Shown: one piece after another, positions 1 to 13,290 of the stretch | Numbering within the stretch: the first letter of the stretch is position 1 | Layout of the letters: each line of letters begins with the position of its first letter | Assembly: GCA_021442155.1 (NCBI GenBank) | Contig: CM038221.1 | Coordinates: 148,853,601 to 148,917,600, forward strand | DNA length: 64,000 bases | Source: Cymbidium sinense | Taxonomy: Eukaryota; Streptophyta; Magnoliopsida; Asparagales; Orchidaceae | Reading direction: 5' to 3' | Notes under the pieces: generated by a model | What the model was told of the DNA's origin: nothing | Databases searched by the model: none | Seen by the model: only the letters and a program-made list of their open reading frames with translations | Translations under genes and position numbers: made by a program

Positions 1-449
1 GTTTTATTTTTAGTTTATTTTAATTTATTTAGTTTAGGTTTAGGTTCAGTTTATTTTATTTTAGGTTTAAGTTTTTTATTTATTTTATTTTTTAGGTATA
101 TTTTATTTTATTTTAGGATTATGTTTTTTTTTAGTTTTAGGTTTAGGTTTTATTTCTTATTTATTTTAGGTTTATATTTAGAATTTTTTTAGGTTTAAGT
201 TTTATATAGTTTGTATTTTATTTTATTTTAAGTTTTTATTTTAATTTAAGTTTATTTTAATTTTATTTAGGTTTTAAATTTTATTAGTTTCATTTTGTTT
301 TTATTTATATTATTATTTTATTTATTTTATTTGATTTTCTAGGCTTAGGTTTAGGTTTAGTTTATGTTTGTATTTTATTTTATTTTATTTTGGTTTAGGT
401 TTTTTATTTATTTTATTTTTAGGTTTTATTTAGTTTAGGTTTAGGTTTA
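1..449. repeat. AT-rich low-complexity repeat (TTTTA/TTTAGG-like)
   Basis: The stretch consists of short, irregular runs of TTTTA, TTTAGG and TTTATTT. There is no coding potential. The motif grades into the telomere-like block to its right, so it may be a degenerated form of the same array. A closely similar AT-rich stretch follows that block. Confidence 0.8.
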
Positions 450-1002
450 GGTTTAAATTTATTTTAAGTTTAGGGTTTAGGGTTTTTAGGGTTATGGAGT
501 GGTTAGGTAGGGTTTAAGGCTTAGGGTTTAGTTTAGGGTTTAGGGTTTAGGGTATAGGTCAAGGTTTATGCTTTAGGGTTTAGTGTGTTTAATCTTTAGG
601 GTTTAGTTTTGAGTTTTAGGGTTTAGGGTTTAGAGTTTAGGGCTAGCTTAGGGTTTATGATTAGTTTAGAGTTTAGGAATTAGAGTTTAGAGTTTTTAAG
701 GTTTAGAGTTTAGAGTTTAGGGTTAGTTTAGGTTTTTGAGTTTAGGGTTTTAGGGTTTAGGGTTTAAGGTTTAGGGTTTAAGGTTAGGTTTTGGGGTTTA
801 GGGTTTAGGGTTTGGTTTAGGTTTGGTTTGAGTTTTTTAGGGTTTAGGGTTTTAGGATTAGTTTAGGGTTTAAGATTTAAGGTAGTTTAGTTTTAGTTTA
901 GGTAGGGTTTAGGGTTTAGGGTTTAGGGGTTTGGTTTTATAGGTTTAGGGTAAGTTTTAGGGTTCAGGGTGTAGGGTTTACCGATAGGTTTAGGTTTATT
1001 TA
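450..1002 (+). repeat. degenerate telomere-like TTTAGGG array
   Basis: Many units of GGGTTTA/TTTAGGG, the plant (Arabidopsis-type) telomere repeat, occur here, interrupted by variants such as TTTAGAG, TTTAAGG and TTTTAGG. The array is imperfect. It reads as a subtelomeric or interstitial telomeric block rather than a functional chromosome cap. The G-rich strand is the plus strand. Confidence 0.85.
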
Positions 1003-1195
1003 CTTTATTTTGTTTATTTCATTTATTTTTATTTATTTTAGTTTATTTTATTTTTTATTTTTAATTAGGTATATTTTTTTATTTTTATTTAGTTTAGTTT
1101 ATTTAATTTAAGTTTATTTATTTTAGTTTTTTTTTTATTTTAGCTTTATTTATTTTAGTTTATTTTTATTTTAAGTTTTATTGTTTTATGTTTAA
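1003..1195. repeat. AT-rich low-complexity repeat
   Basis: TTTATTTTA-type low-complexity DNA flanks the telomere-like array and runs directly into the assembly gap, which suggests that the assembler stopped in this repeat. Confidence 0.75.
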
Positions 1196-1295
1196 NNNNN
1201 NNNNNNNNNNNNNNNNNNNNNNNNNNNNNNNNNNNNNNNNNNNNNNNNNNNNNNNNNNNNNNNNNNNNNNNNNNNNNNNNNNNNNNNNNNNNNNN
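1196..1295. other. assembly gap (100 N)
   Basis: Exactly 100 consecutive N. This is the usual placeholder for a scaffold join of unknown size, so sequences on the two sides need not be adjacent in the genome. Confidence 0.99.
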
Positions 1296-1751
1296 AGTGA
1301 GAGAGCCCCGCCGCGCACTGCTCAATGATGATAGTTGTTTAATCTCAAATCAGATCCAGCTTAGTGATTACAAGCAACCAAGATCCAAGAGATCTCTCTA
1401 CTTGATCGATAGATCAAGGAGATCTGAGGAAATGCTCAATTCAAAGCTACCTCAAATCAATCTTCATATTACCGATAAGGTGATATTTCAATATATTCTC
1501 AAAATCAAGCTTAAAACACATATCAAAGTCTATCTACTCATCAAGTCCATCAAAGCAGAAAGCACAGGACCAAGGAAGCAATTCCATAGTTCATACAAAG
1601 CTGATGGCCAAACTAAAAGAATTTTATGGTTATTCACATAAAGCATGCTACGAGACTAATAACTCAACATTGACCCTATATAAGCTGGAAGGCTGGGTCA
1701 TCTGTATGTATCCTTCAACGAATCCATCAAAGCAGCAAGCACAGGATTCAT
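1296..1751. other. non-coding DNA next to the gap, unassigned
   Basis: About 450 bases rich in short GATC- and ATCAAG-containing phrases. An open frame crosses it, but it shows no domain, has unremarkable codon use and starts at the gap edge. It probably belongs to the TE-X copy that follows, but the second copy does not contain this part, so it is left unassigned. Confidence 0.4.
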
Positions 1752-4248
1752 GGAGTGCATACACTTCTTGACAAGTCCATAGGGACAAATCAGGTCAGTT
1801 CTTCATCAAGTTCGCCAAGCTCAAAGCTAGACGTAAGAATTTCAAATCAAGCACAAACCGATTCTAGTGGAGTCCTTCATCAAAATAAGTAGAACAATTC
1901 CTCCATCAAGCCCAACCAAGCATGAAGCTAGGGTTGGAGGAGACTTAAATCTGCAAAGACATTAAAGAAAGATACATCTTCAAAGAAAGCCATCAAGGAT
2001 AAGGCAAGAACTCTTATCAACTGATAAGTCAATCATTCACAAGCTCATCATTTAGCATATCTTGAATAAGGCAGCATACCAATGACAAATCCTATCAAAG
2101 CTCCGTAAGTTATTGCAATCAAAGCTAAAATGATCCAAGCTTTGTGGCCATCCCAAAAGGTCAAGTAGTTTTCAACAAACGTGACTCACTCTATGTGCAA
2201 ATCACATTTTTTGGGGGACATTTGTTGACCACCAAATATGCGTCATAAGTCAAGTCAAGCCCACAAGCCAAATTCGACGGACTTCAGAAGCAATAGTGCG
2301 CAAATCAGGGTTCAAAATGCACTGGATGTCACCAAAAATGATCGAAATGACCTCCGATTGATGAATGGACTTCTCCATCCCATTCATAACATCAAAATTG
2401 GTTGAAATATAAATATTGCAAAATCTAATGATCAATCGATTAAGCACTCAAGCTATCAATGTGTTGACACACATATCAAAGTCAAGAAGCTACGATGATG
2501 TCCAAATGACCTCCGTTCATAAAATTGATCATGTTGTTAGCTTCAAAATATCAAAATATATTAAATGATACTATCCGTGCTCAATTCAGACAAGTCTGTG
2601 CATATGTTGAATGATTTGAAGTAACAATGTGTAAATCGAGGCTGAAATACACAGGACGTCACCGAAATCAACTCAAAGGACCTCCGATTGATGAACTTCC
2701 GTCACATGTTTGAAAAAATTGGTGATATAAATATTATTGATGATGATCAACCAGCGCTTCATCAACACGCCGCATATCATATCAGGTGCGATCAAGAATC
2801 AAACGATCTCCATTCGTGAAACTGATCATGCCACTGGCTTTGAAACGTTGAAATTTATCAAATGAGACCATTCGCACTCAATTCGGACGAGTCTATGCAA
2901 AATTCGAGCAGTCAAAAGCGGTGACGTGCATTTCGAGCTTAAATTGACTCAATTTGGCTCTGACTCAAACCAAACGGCCTCTGATCGTGAAACGGACAGT
3001 GCCATTGTATTTAGAATAATAGAATTACCCTAAATCGATATATATATATTTACTATGTTCATTTACCGACGTGAAATCCACGTTTAAAAAATTTAATAAA
3101 TTTAAATTTATTTAAAAATTCCCAAATTAACCCCATACTCTCCCCTATTTTTTAGTTTTCAAAAGGAAATTAAAAAAATTAAAAGATAACCATTCCTCCC
3201 ATTCTGCAACTTCCTCCTCATTCTCTCCCACTCTCCTCTCTCTCCCCATGTAACTCTTTCTCTCACATCTAAGAAGAAAAGGTAAGGTAATTCCTCTCCT
3301 CGACTTGTTTCTACCAACATAATCCGGTGAAACCAGACTATTTGACTCAGACCACACTGTCATAGTCTGATCACCGCGGATGGATTTCCTCAACTCACCC
3401 ATCATCCATCCAACTGACTCTCCATCAAAATCGTACAAGCTGAAGACGACTGGCCCGATCCGCCAACCCGCCGGCATCACGACACCCCACTCGCTGCCCT
3501 CTCTTCCATACGCGACCGACGTGATCCGCTGAGCAGGTGACCTACTCCCCACGATCCCATGGCACCTTTAAACTCAGGCCAGCTCTGATGACCCTCTTCT
3601 CGCCGCCTAACCGGAACCACTGTTGCCGCTGATCCTCGTCAGATCTATTTTGCTGACCGCCTGATTCACATTTCATCTCCTGAAATAAGGTCTGCTTCAT
3701 TCAAAGCTCACCCTTATCTAGTCCAGTTCTCACCCACATTCAAATAACTAGCCAATCGCTCGCTAGCCTCCTTCCTACCTCAATAAAATCAGATAGCCAC
3801 GCCCGACAAGAAACCTCCTTCCTTCCTTGCGCCCCATTCTCGCAATCCTTCCCAAGAAGCACATCCAAATTTTGTCATTCGTTGCAAATGGAAGAACATC
3901 GCCGAGACGAATCCTTCCTTCGATTTTGACGCGACCCTCGCTTTAGCCATCCCGTTTCCATTATGCTCAAATCGGGAAGAACATCGTCGCCAATTCTTCC
4001 TTCAATTTTCGTTGCACCCTCGCTTTAGTCGTCTGTTTTGCTCCACCAAATCGGGAAGAACATTGTTAGCGTGACAAATTCTTCCTTCGATTTTGACGTC
4101 ACTTTGCTTATCCCTTGTCAGAAGAAATAAATCAATAGGAGAATTCTTCTTCTGATTTTCGGAGTCGTAGCCCTTACCATACATTCCCAATCACATACCC
4201 AACCCAATCCTTTTGCCAAGCAACCAAAAATGCACGAACATGTGAATG

Positions 4249-4392
<144 letters not shown>

Positions 4393-5479
4393 ATTTTATT
4401 TCTTGTGTTTGAAGACCTCATCAAGTATGACGGGATGAGTAGAAAGATGGTGTCAAGACACCACGCTTGGGCATGCAAGTAAGCCAAAACACCCCCGATG
4501 CTGCCCCCTTACACAGGGATGACGCCGGGAGGTTGCCAAAATTGCGTCAAATCTTTTGATTTAGAAAAATGAGAGAGTAAAATGAGCTGACTTAAGAATG
4601 CTAAGTAGGAAAACTTGTAGTTAATACTAAACTAAAAGCGTCAAACAAAAAAAAAGTGGGGAGGGGGAGCCTTTAAAGAAAATTTTGGAAAGAATAGAAT
4701 ATTCATTTAAAATCTAAGTGAAATTTGGGGTAGGCTAATATTAAACTCACAAACTTTGGGAGAGGCTAATATTAAACTCACAAACTCTAATTGGAATCCC
4801 CTATGGCTTAAATTAAAGCGGTAAAGTGAGTTCCCTTTTCTTGTAAATTCCTCAAAATTAAGCAAGCTTTAATTGGAATTGAGGGGGGACTAATGCCAAA
4901 CTCGTAACAAACTTGCAATAAACTCAAAATCTAAGGATAAATCCAAATTGAGTTTAATAACTCTTTTACGAATGTGGAGGTGATTACTATGCTAGTCGAT
5001 AAGCATGAGTAGGGCTAAAGCAACAAACACTGAAATTGACATAACTTATCAAAATTGATGTGAATTGAGCATAATCAAGCTCAGAGAATTGGAAAAAGTC
5101 AATAAATGAGCTAAGTGCCAGTTGTGTTTTAAACTACAATCTAAATCAAAATACCTTCTTCGCCACCGGATCTGCAACCCTTTGTATAAGCAGACAGAAG
5201 ACGATATTAAATCAAATGCTACAAAAATCATAAGGCTTCCTTTAATCAAAAATTGTGAGATTTCATTCTAAATATGAATTTTAAAATCAATGAAATCACT
5301 AATTATGTGAAATTAGCTAAGCTACAAAAAAGCTGCATGTGCTCGGACATAGAGATTTCAAGTGTAAATTTTAATGTTTGAAAAAGTTGTGCAGGCTAAA
5401 GTTAAAATTAAATGAAAATACATAATCAATCTTATAAATCAGAAATAAAAACTGCCTAAATTTTTAAATATACACCCGC

Positions 5480-5960
5480 ATGGGCCCTGACACTACGTTG
5501 AATGTTAAATTCAAGTGTGCGAGGATGCTGTGGTTGCTTCCCGCTTTAATCTTAGAGGTCAACAAAACAATATAAAATCTATAATAAGAGTTTCAAATCA
5601 GTGAAACATCTGAGAAATTAATTTTGTCAGGTGACAGTAGATCTAATCTTCCGTTAGTAGCTAAATAGAGTTGACAGGATCTAAAAGCTCTTAAACATAT
5701 GCAAATTAATCGATATTTTTCAAATCAAATTAAATAAAAATCTGAAATCAATCTCATAACTCAAAAATAAAAGAACTACCTAAATTCTTAAGTACACCCG
5801 GACACGTCAATGCTTAAATTCAAGTGTTTAAGGATGCTACGTGGGTTGCTTCCCAGTTTAGTCTTAAGACTGGGTCCAGGTTAACAAAATCTAAAAATCT
5901 ATAATAAGAGTTTAAAATCAATGAAATATCTGAGAAATTGATTCTTTCAGGTGACAGTAG
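5480..5960 (+). repeat. two-unit direct repeat inside TE-X copy 1
   Basis: Two units of about 310 bp share the phrases TACACCCG, GGTTGCTTCCC and CAGGTGACAGTAGATCTAAT, followed by AAAGCTCTTAAA. TE-X copy 2 has a single unit near 23170-23400, so the duplication is specific to copy 1. Confidence 0.7.
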
Positions 5961-7734
5961 ATCTAATCCTCTATTAGCAGCTAAACAGAGTTTATAGGAT
6001 CTAAAGCTCTTAAATATATTCAAATTAATAAATTTTTCAAATCAAATTAAGTAGCAATCTTAAGTTGCTTAAATGAAATTCTATCATTAAAAAACTTAAA
6101 TCAAACTCAATCTATCCATCCACCTTCCGCATTGTATCTGAGGTGATAAACTAAAACCTCAGCTCACAAAGGAGCCAATGTTAAATCAAGTGTTCTACTG
6201 TTCACTCTCAATCAATCTCTTGCCAAGGATGTGGCGTGTCCTGACCGTGTCTTGGCCAATAGGCTCTGGATGAAGCAATTAATGACTAGTTCGACGGTTT
6301 GGCCCCGACTCCATTATATTATGATCACGACCGTAACCCATATGCTCCCCAATGGCTCTACCCTTTGAGTTGTGAATCATAAGGTATACTTGATAGAAAA
6401 AATAACCCTCATTAAGGACTTAAGCTTCAGACAAACACCACCCCAGGTCTACAAGAATTTTTTGGATGACGTAACCCATGTGTTGCTAATGAGGATCCTT
6501 CTGTCATGTTGGGTTGACTACCTTCTCTTACTAAGTAGGCTAGAGACCGCGACTGCCCGGGATGACAGAACCATGGGATCTAGATCAGGCATGTCATCAT
6601 TCCCCCAACCATCCTGTTTAAGCTATAATGATGAATTTCATATCTTAAATTCTGAAACTCTACATACTGCTACTATACGCTACGCATTCAACGACCTAAT
6701 GACTAGCCTTAATCAAAAGTTCTCTCTCACTTATTGAGAAGGGTAATTAACTATAGGGGCTTGCGCCTATAGGAAACCTAGAACCAGATCTAAAGTCCTC
6801 ACAAAATGAGGATGAAATCTCTAGGTAGTGTCTTATCTACTATTCCATCTGCCTTCTGAAAGTTACACTGCCACTTTTAAACCACTCTTTTCATCAAAGA
6901 GGTCAGTGAAGAATTTTTGGAGCCCACAATGATCAACCTATTACATGTGTGTATTGTTTGTTTTAAACAAGAAAATGAATATTATTAAAAGGTGATTATA
7001 CTTCTAATATATATTAATTAGTTGATTGTAGCATGATTTGTGCTAGTGGATATTATACATATGTTAGTATCAATGGTGTTATTTATATATAGTTCCTATT
7101 TATTTTAGGTTGCAAAATAATTATTGATGTCACCCTCATGGATAATGATAATGTATGTATGATTTCTTTCTAATAAAATATATAAATTTTATTTTAATAG
7201 TTTGGTCATTGTATAAAACTAAGTAACCAATGTATATAAATTCTTTTGGACTATTAACAATACAATCTTATAAATAAAATATATTGATATTTTAATTATT
7301 ATTTATATTTTTTTTATTAATTTAATGGCTATATGTTGCATATGTAAATTAGAGAAGTTTAATCTCTAACATATTTTGGTTTTTACAAGAATTTGTTATG
7401 ATATAATATGAATATGTGATTTTACATGAATGTATTGAGGTTCTCTTCTTAGTATCACTCCTTAGTTGATGTAATATGTCAATATGTAGGGTTTTTATCA
7501 AGTTAGGGCAAAAGTTAAAAGTGGTATTAGAGTAATGTTAAGATTAATGAATCATGGTAGTTTCCTAGAGTTTAGGATGAGAATTATGAGTAGGAAGAAT
7601 AGATTAGAAAGATAAAACTTAATATATAGTGTAACCAAATGTTGATATTTAGATTTATAGTTGAGATTGGATAAGTGTCAACCTTTATACTACATGTTAT
7701 GAGTAGATTTCATTTTATGATATCATTTGATGTA

Positions 7735-7885
7735 ATGTCATTGATTCATTGATTTTGCAATGTCATTGGTTCATAGATTTTGCAATGACATTGATTATGT
7801 GTCTAATATGGTATGGTGTTTAAGTATACTTATGTATCATATTAAGCAACATCTACATGACAATGTATCATATTAAGAAACATCT
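7735..7885 (+). repeat. short tandem duplications
   Basis: Repeats of ATGTCATTGATTCATTGATT-like phrases with TTTTGCAATG, followed by two units of about 35 bp containing GTATCATATTAAG and ACATCTACATGAC. Both are also present in unit B (43970-44120), so they predate the duplication. Confidence 0.75.
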
Positions 7886-8034
7886 ACATGACATATTATA
7901 AGTGATATATGGCAAGCGAGATGAAACATAATCTAGAAAACATACCTAATAGCAACATGGTACCATAGTATAATCTAAAAGAAATTGAGAATTTTAATAG
8001 AATGGTATATATATCAACTTTAATAATGTCAAAT

Positions 8035-8055
8035 ATACACACACACACACACACG
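8035..8055. repeat. (CA)n microsatellite
   Basis: Short AC dinucleotide run. A shorter version is present in unit B near 44259-44272. Confidence 0.9.
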
Positions 8056-9753
8056 GACTTTCTTCTTGAATAATTTCATATACATGAAATTACAAAAATA
8101 CATAAATATAAGTAATATAATTAAGTTTATTTAAGATTTTTTACAAATATAAAATAAATAAATTAAAGAATGTATCTTTCAAATGATTATGTCTATCTAT
8201 ATTTACATGAATCACTGACTCTTCTATCAGATGCCAGGTATATATGTAAATGCTCAATTGAGTTAAAAATGTTCATAAAATTTTTTTTTCTAATTAAGAA
8301 GTTCAAAAATTGTCATTCTCTTTTCTTTTCCATACATTCAATATCGATTGCCACATAAAGCTTAAAATTTTTTTCTTAGTTTCATTTATACATTATACAT
8401 TATCTTGTGAAGTTGATCACGAGATGTGATGGGCAATAACTTTGGCATAAATACATGATAATTATGTACCATCATACCATATAAAGTAAAATCTTATATA
8501 TTTGCAAGTCATTTTAAATTTAAAGAATATATGTCTAAAAATTTAAATGTTTTTAATTAAAAGTATATCTCCTTCTTTATTCCATTGTCAAAGCATATGA
8601 TCCTATAAGTTAATTTCTACATAAAATAATTATAAAGATCACAACAAAGAAAAGTTTAGCTTTGGACTAATCTTCTCAAATGAAATTAAATTTAAAATTA
8701 TAGATAGTACTTATTTTTATAATCTCTTATTCATCTAATCTAATAAATAAAACACTAAACAATAATGTTAGTATGCAACAAGATTTCAATAAATTATCAA
8801 AAATCACAGGAACTTATTTCCTACTAGTAATATAAATTAACTAATAGCTTTAAGTGAAATTTTAAAATTGCTTATTTGATACAAATTCTTGGATAAAACA
8901 CAAATTAAGAAATAAAAATGCTAAATGAAGAAGCACTTCAGACTGGTTTTAAAATTTATTCCCAATCAATATAAAGTAGAGTATGCCATGTAAAGTAAAA
9001 TTTAAAAGTATATATATAATAAAGGAGTCTGAGAACTTTGCTATTAATTCTCATTTGATAACTAATAAAAGAATAAATGTGCTATTAGTGTAACTTTTGT
9101 GCAATTAAGAATATAATCATCTACAAAAGTCTCTCTATTCCATAATAGTTTATATTTTTTAGAACAAGCAACATACATTTTATCATTATAAGAACTTAGA
9201 AAAGAATCAAAGAAAGAAACTATTAGTCCATGTATAATATTACCAACATTTCTTGATTGCTAAGAGGATGAGTTAGAAGATAGGGTTATAGACAGGATGA
9301 AGAGAGAAGGTGGAGCTGTAGGTGGTGAAAGTGAGAAGACTGAGCCATTGGTGATGTGTGATTGTGGATTCAGAGTAGACATCATGCGATGCAGTTAGGA
9401 TTTAGTGACAGATGAAATAAAAAAAGTATTTCTTCAATCAATTTCCCAATTTTTAGGTTTTTGTGATGGATTTGCAACGACATATTATTTTTGTCTCAAC
9501 ATCCTACACTTTCTTATTTATGCTTCTCTCCATTGTTGTGATGAAGAATTTATACGTCATAAGTACTTCACATATTTGAGGTGGGAAAATCAGTTACAAA
9601 ATGATTGCAACATAATTTGGAACAAAAAAATATATGTCATAAATCTGATGTAATGTTGAGATGAGACATTATGACAAATAGTTGTTCAATGAAAAATTAA
9701 AGGTTTACAACGTGCGAGTTGCAAGAATATTGAAATATTTTAACATACATTTG

Positions 9754-9756
<3 letters not shown>

Positions 9757-9832
<76 letters not shown>
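9757..9832. repeat. (AT)n microsatellite, about 76 bp
   Basis: Pure AT repeat. At the matching place in unit B (about 45990-46000) only a few AT units exist, so the array has expanded in A or contracted in B. Confidence 0.97.
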
Positions 9833-9834
<2 letters not shown>

Positions 9835-10699
9835 AATTTGTAAAAAAAAATTTGAAATTTGCTATTTTTTGGGACCTATTTGCTTGCTTTTAGGAGAGAA
9901 GACAATGCAAGCTACCCTTACTAGTGATCCTTGGATGCATGTTCCTATACTAGCTAGCTAAAGATTATTGCTCAATCTTGAGATGAAGAAGAACGTTGAA
10001 CCTTGATTAAAATATATCTAATACCAGTGTTCTACCATGTAGTGGCAGAGCTAAATTTCTTTTAATTGGGGCATAAAACTTAATTTTATCAAGGCATAAA
10101 AATTTATTTTTTAATAGATCATAAAACATTATTTTTAAAATCGTTATATAATGATATAGAGAAGAAGAAGAGGAACAATTGATGAAAAGAAATGTTGGGA
10201 AGACTGGAGAGAAGAAGGCTGAGCAAGCTGTGAAACTTAAATAAGTTTCAAATTTCAGATCAGCTTAATGAAAAGAACAATCTTCAACACTCCTATGATC
10301 ATGAGCATGAACATAAATATGTAGTAAAATATAAGTAAGCATCCTGCAAACATTTAAGAGAACTGAATATGTAGTAGAAATATAAGAACTAAACAACCAT
10401 CAATAACAATAATATAATAAAAAATTGGTTGTCTATTACAACATTTTTTAAGATAAATCTCTATCATTAACATTAAGGCTATCCATAGAAACTAACTTTA
10501 GGTAGTTTACAATATCTCCACAGTGAATAAAAACTTGTTAGTTTCATTCCTTTGAAATTTTATTAATTGTTCTATGTATTGAATTTTAAGTTCTATTGGG
10601 TCTAAGTAATTTGCAGATTCACCACATAAAGTTAGCAACTCCAAATGAAATATTAATTGAGAGGAAACATGAGATGAGAGAAAGAAAGACTGATGAGCA

Positions 10700-10822
10700 T
10701 GGTTGGGAAATAGAATTGGGCAAATCTCTTTGGCGAAGGTTTTGCACTCGCTTCACACTACAGGAGTGGTAGTTGACGCACTTACAACTTCTGCCAAAGG
10801 AGAAGTTGCACAGCTATTCACT
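10700..10822 (-). ncRNA. MIR399: MIR399 locus A1, decayed hairpin (minus strand)
   Basis: On the minus strand two arms can pair. The 5' arm at 10812-10791 contains CTTCTCCTTTGGCAG, and the 3' arm at 10735-10716 corresponds to mature miR399. The intact copy in unit B (46890-46910) has TGCCAAAGGAGATTTGCCCA in this position. Here the first base is C and one G of the GG pair is missing, giving CGCCAAAGAGATTTGCCCA. The deletion falls in the region that pairs with the target and would bulge the duplex, so this copy is probably not a good miR399 source. Upstream on the minus strand are a TATA-like box and two P1BS motifs, still intact. A plus-strand reading also gives a miR399-like arm (10792-10812), but the promoter elements lie on the minus-strand side. 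Confidence 0.75.
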
Positions 10823-10917
10823 CTTTCCATTAATTTCTTTTCTTTTCTTCTTCATCTTCTTCTTCTTCTTCATTGTAACATAGACTATCTTGAGTTGAAC
10901 AAAGGCTTACAACCTCT

Positions 10918-10970
10918 TATTTAAAGGCTTGGATGCTAAGGAATATGCCTAACTTCCAATCGGCATATCC
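10918..10970 (-). promoter_or_regulatory. P1BS x2 and TATA-like box for MIR399 A1
   Basis: On the minus strand, GNATATNC motifs lie at 10963-10970 (GCATATCC on plus) and 10941-10948 (GAATATGC on plus). A TATA-like CTTTAAATAA follows at about 10917-10926. P1BS is the known binding site of PHR1-type MYB-CC factors in phosphate-starvation genes. The spacing to the TATA-like box is about 15-45 bp. The same module is found at B1 and, in part, at D. Confidence 0.7.
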
Positions 10971-13280
10971 ACCAAAGAGCCACATAGCATAAGTTCATCA
11001 ATTTGAAACACTTTCACTTGTATAGTGGTATTTTATCCTTCATATGATAATTTATTTGGTTGGATAGAATTATACCCAAGTGTAATGACTAACTTTGATT
11101 GGATTAACATCTATGTGAGGGTTTATAAAAATATCGATTTTAAGAGAGAGATTAAAATATAATCAAATCAAATTTTTGAGTCTCTAACTTTGCTAAATAT
11201 ATCAATTTATTCATTATTATACTAATAAGATTTCCTACAAAATTGTGAGAGATCCAAAACATGCTATATGATTTTGTGAACTCAATATGAATGGATATTC
11301 TAAAAGATTAATTATGTGAGAGGTGTCTAACCTTATCCAAATTTCTCAACCTAGCTCATGATTAGTCATTCAAGTTCAATCATTTCGAAAGAGTGTTTTG
11401 TGAGACATCAAATCTCTCTAGTCCTTCAATATAATTTTATCTCCTCTTATTTCTATAGCTTTAACCTTTTGTTGTATATTATCAAATCTCCTTGCTATTT
11501 TTCATTGTGTACCCTAGCTTCGATAAATGATGTAACTATAGTCCTTTTAATTTAACTATTCTCCATTCTTCATTTATGTCATAAGTCTCAAAATTTTCTC
11601 TTTTACCATCCTTAATTTGACATACAATAACATGCTTTTGTGTTCCTAATGCTGACCACTAAACACATTTTATTTTAAATCTAAATATTAAAAAAGAAAA
11701 AATTAAACAAAGTGAACCCAAATAGCCCTTAAATGAATCTTTGTTGTTAAAAAAAAATTTCTTTATTTGTTGATTATTTCAAGTTATCTTAAAGTGAAGG
11801 TTAATAACTTTTTTTTAGCATAGTAAGCTTTAGGGATAGAGGAGCTTTCATGCATTTGAAAGGATGGCAATAATGTAACCTAGCTTTCAAAAATTTCAAA
11901 TATCCTCTTATTCATTAGCATATGCCTCCATTACTCTCTCCAAGTACTAAATTTCAACCAAGAACTAAAAAGTTAAGAGGATTTGCAAATCAATAAAATC
12001 AAGATTGAAAGAGCATCAATAGGGAAGATCCATAGAATGTTCTGCCATGCATTCTTCAACACCAATAAAAAAAGTTGCTAAAAAGTGATTGAAAAATATG
12101 ATTCCTTTGCTAACTCAAAAGAATTTTTCTATTTCTTAAGTAAATAACTTTTTCCATTCATAATAAAGATATTATAAGAGATTTTGAAAGAGATTATAAT
12201 TCACATCTCAATGTATCAATTGGTCTAGATAAGATAATAAAATAAAATAAAATTATGCTCATAAAAACTATTTAACTAGCTCAAGAGTTGATTAACTCCG
12301 GAGTCAATATAGTGGAGCAGCACCATGATGTTTTTTACAGACAAAAGAATTTCCAAAGTATAAAGGTTCATATGCATCCAACCCATGAGAATTCAATTCT
12401 TTATAAAGCCATATAAAGAGTATTACAAAAGCATAATCAACATCCAGATGTGAATTATCATAATTATAGAAATCTTGAGTTGAATACCTAATGATTCTTG
12501 GTATTTTTCACATAAATCGTATACGACTAAGAGGTTTATTAAGCATAAATGCTTTCTTAAAAGAATGTTTCTCCAAACCATTAATTTAATGATTTAAAGT
12601 TCTCATAATTTCTATATTTTGATAGCCCTTATCATGCAACCCAATATATGCGTTGTTCCATCATAGACTAATGGATGTGATTTTTAACTTATATATTGTG
12701 TGGTCGTATGCAATGCATGCTATTTCTGCATGGATGTAATATTCTACTCCCATATGTACCTTTATTTCCCTCATGCATTCAGTTGAGTTATGAAGTTAAT
12801 GCAAAATAAATTGTTTTCATGCCGATAATTAGCTTCGTTTTGTTCTTTTTCAAGTATATATAAAATATGATAAATGAAATATTTTAGTTCATAGTTTATT
12901 TTCTCACAAATCTACAGGAAAGCAAATAAAATGATCGTATATATTCTGCACGTGTTTACGTTGCCTTTAAAATAAACCAAATCAAACAGTCCGCCAGATC
13001 TAAACCTGAGATCAATACCTTAAAACCAACAGTATAAAACTAGAGCCCTTCCAAAAGACGTAAGACAAATATGAAGGAATTCAGACATACTGTAGGTATA
13101 AACTACTGCATTATAGATTGTTGGATACAATAAAAAGCATAAATTAATAATTCATTAATGAAAGATACTTATAAGCTTGAATGCAACAAGAATAAATTTT
13201 CTGTTGAAGGTAGAATAGATAATTTGCTTTACGAAGGAATAATAGGGAATGAGGACCATTGTGATGGATGCCGCTCAAGA
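10971..13280. other. spacer between divergent MIR399 promoters
   Basis: About 2.3 kb of AT-rich DNA lies between the minus-strand MIR399 A1 promoter and the plus-strand MIR399 A2 promoter. It contains only short chance frames. The same spacer is conserved in unit B (47150-49400), and recognisable pieces exist in half-unit D on both sides of the Mutator-like insertion. No gene is seen. Confidence 0.7.
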
Positions 13281-13290
13281 ATAGTCCAAA

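Noticed and set aside
3145..3552. 135-codon minus-strand frame with plausible composition
   Set aside because: It lies in the GC-richer block of TE-X copy 1 and is not maintained at the matching place in copy 2; no domain recognised.
10700..10822. A miR399 target mimic (IPS1/At4-like RNA) instead of a MIRNA gene
   Set aside because: Mimics carry one bulged antisense site without a pairing arm; here both arms pair and the promoter-hairpin layout matches the other MIR399 loci.
10703..10924. Plus-strand frame across the MIR399 A1 hairpin, with a similar frame at 46838-47098
   Set aside because: The frame covers an RNA hairpin and a promoter, has no domain, and D does not preserve it.
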